Source: Ornithodoros turicata
Taxonomy: Eukaryota > Arthropoda > Arachnida > Ixodida > Argasidae
Direction of reading: 5' to 3'
DNA: 64,000 nucleotides
Assembly: GCF_037126465.1 (NCBI RefSeq)
Contig: NC_088209.1
Location: forward strand, 21,643,146 to 21,707,145
Shown here: one piece after another, positions 56,140 through 64,000 of the stretch
Layout: every line of letters begins with the position of its first letter
Numbering within the stretch: the stretch's first letter is position 1
Made by a program: the position numbers and the translations under genes
Notes under the pieces: generated by a model
Told to the model about the DNA's origin: nothing
Databases searched by the model: none
Seen by the model: only the letters and a program-made list of their open reading frames with translations

Positions 56140-56290
56140 GGAGATATAGGACGGAAGCGTTCAACCGGTTCGGGGCTGCGAACCGGTTCGAGCTTTGGCG
56201 CGGTCGAACCGGAACTGAACCGGAGCGAAATCCAAGCAACGCGAACCCGAACCGAACCCGTTTTTTTTTCGCTGTTCGACACCCTGGTTA
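56140..56290. repeat. CCGGTTCGAACCGG-word repeat
   Basis: TTCAACCGGTTCGGGGCTGC, GAACCGGTTCGAGC and CGAACCGGAACTGAACCGG words cluster here. The unit GAACCGGTTC is self-complementary. It is another word-filled block with unresolved ends; frames on both strands follow from the repeat. Confidence 0.55.
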
Positions 56291-56522
56291 GAAGTGAATC
56301 AAGAAATCAACGTGTGAAGTTCATTTCGTCTTTCTATGATTTCGTATACTCACTTGGGGGAAGTTTTTAGACATTTCCGGCCACATCTCCGAGTAAGTAG
56401 TGACCTTTGTAGCTTTCTTTAGTAAGTCTTGCTTTAGTAAGTGCCCATTCCCAGAGAATGAGAAAATGCTGTTGTATAATGTCGACGTGATCTTTGCATC
56501 GCATTAATCCAACTTAAATCGC

Positions 56523-56981
56523 TTAACATTTCCTACTGCTCATACTCGTGTGAGGCAACCAAGGGGTAAAAATATTGAAAAGTTGCTTAGGTCTATGAAA
56601 GGTGTTCATGATAACAGTTCCAAAAAAGCTTCGTACCCTTTCGAAATTCTCAACAATAAGAGGTTCCTCAGCCTGGATCTGACAGATTCCTTTAATCGCT
56701 TCGGTAAAGCGCGTCCGATGTAGTAATACTTTCGATAATAGTTGTCTCGTGACGTAAAGCCACGAAATACCATGTACTCGCACTTTACTAAAGTTGACTG
56801 CCTGTGTCAAGCGCGAGAAGCAAGTCGGGAAAGGCAATTTACCACATTTGGGGTTCGCCGTCGCGCGTACTGGTGCGAATGATGCCGAAACCCGAAACCT
56901 CGCGTGGCGACCCAAAGAGCGTATTCTACGAAAAAAAGAAAAAGAAAAGGAAAAAAGTACGACGGCCCTGCAAGAGCGCAA
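56523..56981 (-). pseudogene. Possible gypsy reverse-transcriptase relic
   Basis: A 152-codon frame on -. Its C-terminal third (RVRSFFGTVIMNTFHRPKQL) resembles the V-x-x-L-R-S-F-L-G segment after the polymerase core of Ty3/gypsy elements, preceded by an EAIKGI-like stretch. No catalytic YxDD box or other pol domain is visible. The N-terminal part is low-complexity. It is more likely a decayed transposon piece than a cellular gene. Confidence 0.4.
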
Positions 56982-57244
56982 CAGCGCAAAACTGGTGTCA
57001 CGGTGACTTGCGGCGCAACAGGTGGCGCCACTGAATGTCGGCGTTCCAGCCGTCGTCTGCTACCGTTTCAATAAGTACGTGGGGTGCGTTCCGGCTCTCA
57101 TCATATGTTCGCGATCTTCCTCGGAGTTTGAGCCTCGGCTGCATCAGAGGAGAGTGTGGTCGCGGTAGGTGAGGGCGCTGCATACGTGGATGCACGAAGG
57201 AGAAGCGAAGTGTCGCCTTTGGAAAAGGAAAGTCGAATGAAAAT

Positions 57245-57323
57245 ATGGAGAAAGGTGCGGTCGTGACAGTAGGCCAGCAAGGTACACCGGATGTCGTGGT
57301 TGGCAGCTACCTGGTTGTTATTG
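57245..57323 (+). CDS. Possible first coding exon of an unidentified gene
   Basis: ATG in AATATGG context opens MEKGAVVTVGQQGTPDVVVG followed by SYLVVI, then a GTAAGC donor in phase 1. The preceding ~250 bp are GC-rich and repeat-poor, as expected of a promoter and 5' UTR. The hydrophobic end could begin a first membrane segment, for example of an SLC5-type transporter, but this rests on general shape only. An in-phase acceptor at 58054 would add 31 codons to a stop; that second exon is not convincing. Confidence 0.3.
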
Positions 57324-59264
57324 GTAAGCTGCTAATGTTGTCTCGTATCCGCTTGTCGTGTCTGTAGTGGTACTCTGCAGTGGTTTATCCAGAATCGCAA
57401 GAACGGGGGCATAGAAAAAGTTGGGGGATTGGGGGGGGGGGGGGGTCAATATTACAGTTACTACTTCCTAGTACGTCGGTAGGAATGTGGTATGATACAT
57501 ATCTACACGTAACATCCCATAGCTGATACGTAACCGTATCTGATAAGTGCCGCTGCCTATCAACTTGTAATTCAGTTTTACCCAGGGCCTGCGATAGGGG
57601 GGGGGGGGGGGAGTAAGGTGACCGCCTTAGGCCCTCAACCAGGGACTACTTTTTTTGTTTTAATATCAAGTACGCACTTAATCGTGGGAAACAGGCCCCG
57701 CGATGTGCCTTTGCCTCAGGCCCCGCACACCCCTAGCACCGGCCCTGGTTTTACCCAAACTTTGGATAACAGGGTGTAAAAAGTGACAGGCATAGATGAC
57801 TCGCCTACATTTTCCCTTTATTTTTCTTCATTTTTGTTTTCACTTAAACTAAACTAACTAAACTAAACCGATGGGTAACGAGATGTAATGGGAATCGATA
57901 CCGAAGGTTTATTGTAACGAAGTTTGAAACGTGTTGGTAATGACAGCAAAAGCAGAAACACGTCCCGGCTTTCGAAGGTTACCGCAAATAGGACAATAAT
58001 AGCGACCGCTACTCATTTGAGTAATTAGTGTAGATGAAATGTGATCTTTCCAGACTCATATGTCGCCCAGTTTTGTCCTGGCCACATTGGCAAGTTGGAA
58101 CCGGGCCAACTCGGGCAGCATTCCACAGCTGATTATATCCAGTTCTAGTGTTTCAAGAAGGGGAAAAAGAAAAGAGAAAAGTAAAGATTGCAAAGCTAGA
58201 GCTAAAAAAATAGAAGACCCAACAGTTGTCAAGTATAATCACTTCCATATATAGCGCACACAAGCGACACGCTGTATAGCATTTCTGTTGGGATGGGTCA
58301 GATCTGCCACGTCTAGGTATAAGGTTTCGTGGTGCTTCTTTGTTTATCGGCGTTCTTCAAAGTGTCATTGCGACTACATATGTGTAATAAGGCAACTGTC
58401 CCATTTCGTAACATATTTTTGTGTATCATAACTATTTCCTTATTTCAATTTTTTTATATTGCTTGGTCGTCGCAACTCCATTTGTGTCAAATTTCACATC
58501 GTTTTACAGCGTACAGTGACGCATGTTGCACATAAAAATTAGTAATTTTCAACGTCTCAAGTTACAGGAATTGTTTTTCTTGAAAGGGACAGCCTAGGAA
58601 GCCATCTATGATTTCAAGGTTACACCTGTATTAGGCTGTCATTTACTCGTGGACGCCATGTGCGAAATTTCATTCAACAGAGCGTCCTAGTTCTTGAGAC
58701 AAACAAGAAAACCAAACGGCCATGTTCATGTACAGTTTTGGCTTTACGATGACGTAAGCATATGACCTCCTCGCACAAGCAGGACACCACAGGAGCCTGC
58801 AATCGAGATAATGGCGATTGAGGAGAGTTTTGAGATATGGTAAAACGTAATCAAAAGCCGAGTTTTCTCTGTGGATCGATCGGTGGATTGATTGGTTGGC
58901 AGAACCAAAAAACCAGGAGCTACTGTCAGTGACTTCACAGAAACCAAATACCTGCCTATAAAATCCAATTAGTATACACATAATTAGCTGCGCGTTTAAT
59001 TAAATTTTTTTTTCTCTCTAAATTCCTCACACGGAGCAGTCGATAGCAGTAGAACATGACCCCCAAAGCGGTGATTGACACGGAGGATATAGACTAGACA
59101 AGAAAACAGCTTTTGGCAGTGAGAAGGTAACAGAGACCCCTCTTTGTACTGGAAATAAAAAGCACTAAAGTCCTCATATGAGGCAGTCGGTAACAGTAGA
59201 ACATAATCCCCCAAAGTAGCAATTAACGCGGACAATAGACTAATAACGGCTTCCTGCACGCTAG
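57324..59264. other. Stretch without identified gene
   Basis: Two poly-G tracts (about 57429-57445 and 57598-57612) and AT-rich sequence. Overlapping frames on - near 58670-58980 have no recognisable domain. It could be the first intron of the gene suggested at 57245. Confidence 0.35.
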
Positions 59265-59656
59265 TTTTAAAATCGCTAAAATCCCCCAGTGCCGGGGAGC
59301 AAAAAAGACGACACAACACTGCCCGACGAATCAAGAAATTTTATTTTGCACAAGTTCCGCTTATATCCTGTTGAAGTCCCGCTTGTTTCTCAAAGTTTCC
59401 TCTCCCCAACCGATCTTTTTGTCCCCATGTCGTACCCCCCCCCCCCCCCGCTTTCCCTCCTATCCGTAGCACCAGTTTTTCATTCAACTTCTAGAAACAT
59501 TTCAATCCGATCTGATAATTGAATTGATGGCATATTTATGCACTTCTTTCCCGCCGTCTTAATTTCTGGAGCTTCATGGTATAATAAGGCGCCAACCGTA
59601 TTTCCTTTACCAAGAAGGTGTTCTAGAATCTGGAGGATTTTAGCGATTTTAAAAAT
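59265..59656. mobile_element. Inverted-repeat element (TTTTAAAATCGCTAAAATCC ends)
   Basis: TTTTAAAATCGCTAAAATCC at the left and GGATTTTAGCGATTTTAAAA at the right are exact inverses, followed inward by CCCAG and CTGGA. The ~390-bp unit contains a poly-C tract at 59436-59450. No coding domain was seen. Confidence 0.7.
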
Positions 59657-60299
59657 ATGAAGTACCGAACCGCCCGAGTTTTAACCCTTTTCATGCACGC
59701 TTCTCTGGGCATTCGTAGAAACCACGTAACCGTGTTTCGTTTGCCTTTTTCGAAAGAGCATGGAAAGCCTCGGGAGTGACTAGAAATTAGGATTACAACC
59801 CCTGGGGTACATATTCGCATAAAAACAGCGAGTGCAGCGCGAGATCCTGATGCGCAAGCATGCGCGAGAGAGCTTTTAATCTCGCCGGGTCGGAAAAGTT
59901 CTTTCCCTTGGCTGCCATGCGCTTTCTTTTCGCTTTCATTCTTTTTGCGTTTGTGTTTGGCGCAGCCCGTCTATGCTTCTGCAGCGGAGCAGTCGACCGT
60001 GGGAGACTGTTCTCGGCAGCCAATAAAAGTGCTCGGCTGATCTGATGTCACTACACGCCAGAAGGAGCTGGGAGAGACCGCTGCCGCTCCGGCGCGCTCC
60101 TCAGGAAATGCACGCTTTCCAAACGAAATATTTTGCGTGGGAGTTCCTGAAGCTGGTGGTGCATGACTGTGAGGTCATGCACCAAGGATTTGTATGGCAT
60201 CGCTAACATCATCTGGACTGATCTTTTGAGTGACTGCTTCCGCCGTCATCCGTTCTTTCGTCATTGGGATGTATAGGTTGTAGTCAAGAACAGAGACTT
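59657..60299. other. Stretch without identified gene
   Basis: A short frame on + (59860-60045) starts with a hydrophobic segment, but no family or splice structure supports it. No element ends were resolved. Confidence 0.35.
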
Positions 60300-61425
60300 T
60301 GCTATGTCATGACTTCCCAAGAAAGCCATGCTCCTTGAAGTTGCCCAACCCCTTAACAAGCTGTCTGACTCCTGCTATTCCTGTGTCAATCCATTTGATG
60401 TTATCCTTTCGGCTTCTACCTCCCGCCTTCTGTCCCTATCCCCCAAGGTTTGTCTTCCCGTTAAACCCACTAAGTTTGATGTTGCCGCGACCCTTGCTAA
60501 TATTGCATCTGTAAGATTGCTCACCCTGTTGACAAAAATGTATTCGTTGGGTTATTGGGAGGGCAATTCCTTCAAGTTGAGTTCAATCCTCAGTTCAAGC
60601 TGAGGATGTATGCATTGGTTCCTCCGTGGCACCCATTCTTTCCGAAATTTATTTGAGCGCTCTTGACAACGCCATTGAGCTCTTCATTTCTAGTATTATT
60701 GATGGCGTGCTGTTTGTCCGTATAGGTATGTCGAAGATGTAATTGTGATCTTTGATCTGCCTGCATTATCTACGGACAGCCTGGTTTCTATACCCTCACT
60801 TCGTTTGGCCCGGAAGTTCCCCTCGTGCCATAAAGTCAAATTTTTTGACCTCACTTTTTTAATCGGATTTTGGCTTGTGTTGGTGTTACGGCAAAGAGGA
60901 AGCAAAGCCCCTCTTGCCTTATTCAAGTACCCACTCTAAAATTGTGAAACAAGAGCTGTTTTCACCATGTCGACTTCAGTGTTTCTCGTCAGTGTACCAG
61001 GTTAATGTCTGCGGGTTATGCAGAAATGTTATAGCATCTAGAGCCTTGGTGTTGTTACGTACATTTCCTTGTCTCACTTCTGTTGATCGTAATGTTAACG
61101 AAGGATCCATCACTAAGAATGTCGCTATTCTCTATCATCACACTGTGCCGCATAACATACTGGCCGTCGCCAGATATTTTGGTATTAAGACTGTTTGCTC
61201 CAACGTTTTCATGCTAATAGGCTATCCCCCTTTTCTGTTTTCATAAGCTGCAGTGTTAATTACTGCAACCCACTCGTTTCCAGCTGCAAGTCTGTTGTGT
61301 ATTGTGTTCTCTTTGAGTGTGGCATGTGCTATGTAGGACAGAGTTTAAGATGTATCAATGAAAGACTTAGAGTGCAACAGCTTAGCATGCAGAGAACCCA
61401 TATCTCGAGCGAACCAGAGTTCTAG
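60300..61425 (+). pseudogene. Decayed Penelope-like retroelement (RT plus GIY-YIG)
   Basis: In order on +, across several frames: a segment with PILSEIYLSALDNAIEL, a YVEDVIVIFD stretch in the position of the RT active-site YVDD box (first Asp replaced by Glu), ICWCYGKEEAKPLLPYSS-like and HSKIVKQELFSPC segments, VPHNILAVARYFGIKTV, and finally VVYCVLFECGMCYVGQSLR with CINERLR, which fits a GIY-YIG endonuclease. RT followed by GIY-YIG is diagnostic of Penelope-like elements. At least three frame breaks and the altered active site indicate an inactive copy. Left and right boundaries were not found. Confidence 0.7.
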
Positions 61426-61548
61426 AGCGAACTTGTTGCGTCGTGTCCTAGCGACTCTCCAATGAACCATGCTCGGCGCGCGTCAAAACAAATCCACGTG
61501 GGTAGCATTAGAGCACAAAAGACCAAAACCGCTCCGGAGTGGGGCCGG

Positions 61549-62445
61549 CTAGGGTCACTAAATAGGCTACGCTTTAGAGTATCGACACTGAGTTCCAAGA
61601 GCGAGCATGAGCCATCTTGTTTCCGCGCCACGCTACCCACGCGCATGCGCATTGCGCACACTGCCATCTATCGTTCGCGGGTGCCATGTTCCTTTCGTTT
61701 ACAAGCAGCAGTTGACGGCCTTGAGCTCACCTTGGCATCTTCGGGACGCTCCGGTGGACAATAGATGGACTGTCGCACAACCATTATACACAGAAACGCG
61801 ATTCCAGGAATGGGCGCCGCCACTAGCGCTGCCACCCCGCGGTAGTCATGGGAACTGTGCATGTGTGAACTGCCGTTTGTCGAGTTTCTTCCTTTTTCCG
61901 TGTGTGTTTTCGTTCATTTTCGTGTCCGTTCGTGTTCATTTCGTGCCCGCGTTCGTATTCTCCTGCTTGAGAACCGGTGTGGAACAGATATCACATCGGC
62001 CAGCACTCCTCACGTGAAAAACTGTGCATATTGCACGCGGAAGCAAGCAATCTTCTTTTTCCTTGATCTTTCGGACGTTGATACACTACTCAGGTGTTTA
62101 CCGGATGACGAGTTATATGGAATGTTACGTTATTGTCAGTCATACTCACTAAAGACGGCGGCCACGAGTATTTATCCCAATGGCAAGAGCGATTTTTGCA
62201 GTTCACCCCTGTTGTCTCGTCGCCGGGAACGAGGCTAAGGAGCGCACGTAGACTAGTGGTTTGAGAGTAACGCGTCAAGGTCTATACACTCTTCTCTATC
62301 CCACAGCGAGCATTATGTTAGCCGTCTTTGATCCTCAACTTGGGATGGTACCGGTGTGGTGCGGAAACAAGATGGCACTCCTGCTCTCCCTTGGACCTTA
62401 GTGTCGATACTCTGAACCGAAGCTTATTTAGTGACTCTAGGGCCG
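61549..62445. mobile_element. Inverted-repeat element with ~80-bp arms
   Basis: TAGGGTCACTAAATAGGCTACG ... GAGTATCGACACTGAG ... GCCATCTTGTTTCCGC at 61549-61632 is mirrored by GGAAACAAGATGGCACTCCTG ... GTGTCGATACTC ... TTAGTGACTCTAGGG at 62357-62445, with diverged positions. The ~720-bp interior has short frames without a recognised domain. Target duplication is unresolved. Confidence 0.65.
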
Positions 62446-63113
62446 ACAAGCTCGCGCCATTCGTGCGGTTTTCCCATTGGTCCCCACTTCTGTCGTCCCC
62501 ATAGTGCGCCATCTAGTGAAGACGGAGATAATCCTTTCCGGCGCTTAAAGGTCATACGCGTGCGCATAGGCCATTGTGAAATAAGGTCCATTGTGAACCC
62601 GTTTTCCCCGAAACCGTAATTGTTTGGAACTAGTCACTATGTAAGCTACGCTTATATAGTGTAGTAGCTTATATAGTGACTCTATTTGGAACGAGGAAGC
62701 TACTTGGCGTAGGCTCTTTCGTGAGTCTATTGAGATAGACACACGAGGGAATTGCGTCCAGCAGTCGCTCCTTTATTCCCTTGCCTCCCCTCCAGAGGTT
62801 TTTGAATATATAGAGGCTGTTGTCGAATAAACTCTGCTGTGTAACGAGAATTTGTCTGAACTCCTTGTCTCGGGTCTTAGTTCACAGTCATGAGTTCCTG
62901 AAGGTTGCATTGTTCTTGTCGCGCGGTAAAAAAATATATATGTTCGACGTGGCTTACCGTCGCTCTAAAGATAACTTTCGATGTTGGACAAGACAATCAC
63001 CAAGGCTTCGTGCCTAGATGAAAGATGTACGGATATACTCCCCATTCACTGATAGTATTCACGCGATCGACCTTCTTTTGAATACAGCGGGAGATGCGCG
63101 ATGCGTCTTAGCT
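62446..63113. other. Stretch without identified gene
   Basis: Contains a small hairpin at about 62633-62690 built on TAGTCACTATGTAAGCTACG and its approximate inverse, echoing the arms of the element just upstream. No domain was recognised. Confidence 0.4.
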
Positions 63114-63830
63114 TTCTGCGGCAACGTGAGCGTGAGCGCTGAACGTCATGGCTTCTCGTGCTGTTCTAATCATGGGGAATATCCTTCTGCTCGACCACAA
63201 GACATACCGTAGCAGACGACAGAGCCGAAGGCGCCGTCTGCTATGTGCACAGTAGGTGCATTCTTTTTGCTTGCACTGGATTGCACTAACTTGAACTGCA
63301 CGCAAGACGGGTTTTCGTGAGCTGCACTTTCCAGATGATAGGAACTTTATTAGTAATTCCTTTCTTTCCAACAGAAAAGTGCAGCACGGAAATAACCCAG
63401 CTCGGATGTAGTGCAGGAGGTGCAAGCAAAAAGAATGCACCTAGTACGTGACTCCCGACACTCCGGAGTCGTGCGAATGCTAAACGAAAAACGCAATACG
63501 TCAGAGCTCTCTGCTGCCACGTGAGAGCGAGCGCTCAACGTCACGGGTTTTAGTGCCCTTCTAACCATAGGAAATGTCCTGCTATAGAGGCTAGAAGGGT
63601 CCCCTTCTAGCCTCTATAGTCCTGCTGGACGGCCGCAAGATATTCCGTAGCAAACGACGCCGACGGTGTCGTGTCGTCCATGCTATGTGCGCAGTACGGG
63701 CTCCAGATTCCGAAACCTTGCCAATGCTCAGCAAAAAACGCAGCAGAACTTCCGCCCCGTGAACAGGTTTTTGCTTCTTCTTCCACTGGAATATGTCACT
63801 CGTGTGAATCGACCAATTTAATAAGCACAT
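63114..63830. repeat. Tandemly duplicated repeat related to 6071-6388
   Basis: Two direct copies (about 63114-63250 and 63505-63700) share GTGAGCG..GAGCGCT.AACGTCA, GTGCTGTTCTAAT/GTGCCCTTCTAAC, the ATRCCGTAGCA.ACGAC block and GCTATGTGC.CAGTA. The GTAGCAGACGACAGAG core is also found in the element at 6071. An inverted-repeat element interrupts the first copy at 63253. Frames on - are repeat by-products. Confidence 0.65.
63253..63443. mobile_element. MITE (AGGTGCATTCTTTTTGCTTG ends) with visible empty site
   Basis: TAGGTGCATTCTTTTTGC at the left and GCAAAAAGAATGCACCTA at the right are exact inverses. Flanking AGT or AGTA is repeated. The second direct copy of the host repeat, at about 63680-63695, has the uninterrupted GCGCAGTACGGG, which serves as the pre-insertion site and supports a 3-4 bp duplication. 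Confidence 0.75.
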
Positions 63831-64000
63831 TCAAGACAGTGTAAACTTTTCTGCACTATGGAATTCGCCATGACAACGAAACTGCAGACATCGAGTGTAA
63901 AGAGGATTAGAGGGACACGCGTTGCCCGATCATGTTCATGTCAAGTAGAGGGACAAAGTTTGTTAACGGGATTAATATTATAACAATATGCGGAGAAGAC

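Noticed and set aside
61462..62017. Frames of 100-136 codons on +
   Set aside because: They overlap an arm of the 61549-62445 inverted-repeat element; no domain was seen.

Overview
This 64 kb window is nuclear DNA from an animal, most likely an arthropod. The genes have many GT-AG introns, the two long proteins are clear animal orthologues, and most remaining DNA is nested short transposons. Several repeats, including a tRNA-derived SINE with a characteristic 3' half, suggest a chelicerate such as a tick. That assignment is inference; a database search was not possible. There are no operons, rRNA genes, CRISPR arrays or recognisable tRNA genes.

Two large genes were reconstructed exon by exon with phases that close. 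The first is CDC73/parafibromin (Paf1 complex) on +, 12247-24664, 15 coding exons, 522 codons. The second is ASH2/ASH2L (COMPASS/MLL H3K4 methyltransferase core) on +, 39050-51330, 17 coding exons, 666 codons. Paf1C is known to promote COMPASS activity, so two subunits of one chromatin pathway are linked here, perhaps by chance.

Between them lie two small secreted or GPI-anchored Ly6/three-finger genes in convergent orientation: + 30562-34547 and - 36939-38822. They share a three-exon layout, identical intron phases and a 12-cysteine pattern. A compact C2H2 zinc-finger gene (- 11166-11639) is divergent from CDC73 and probably shares its upstream region. A possible first exon of an unidentified gene lies at 57245-57323.

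The rest is repeats. By region: 1-10 kb, foldback elements and MITEs with no confident gene. 25-30 kb, a dense nest built on the palindromic word GTATTATAATAC, with a SINE. 49.7-50.9 kb, three related MITE copies. 51.5-52.7 kb, a miniature LTR retrotransposon inside a SINE. 53-55.7 kb, a broken Ty3/gypsy element. 60.3-61.4 kb, a decayed Penelope-like element with RT and GIY-YIG remnants. Many MITEs have exact 8-bp target duplications (hAT-like) or TA duplications (Tc1/mariner/pogo-like). Several hAT-like ones are filled with short, often self-complementary words, which is the most unusual theme of the window.
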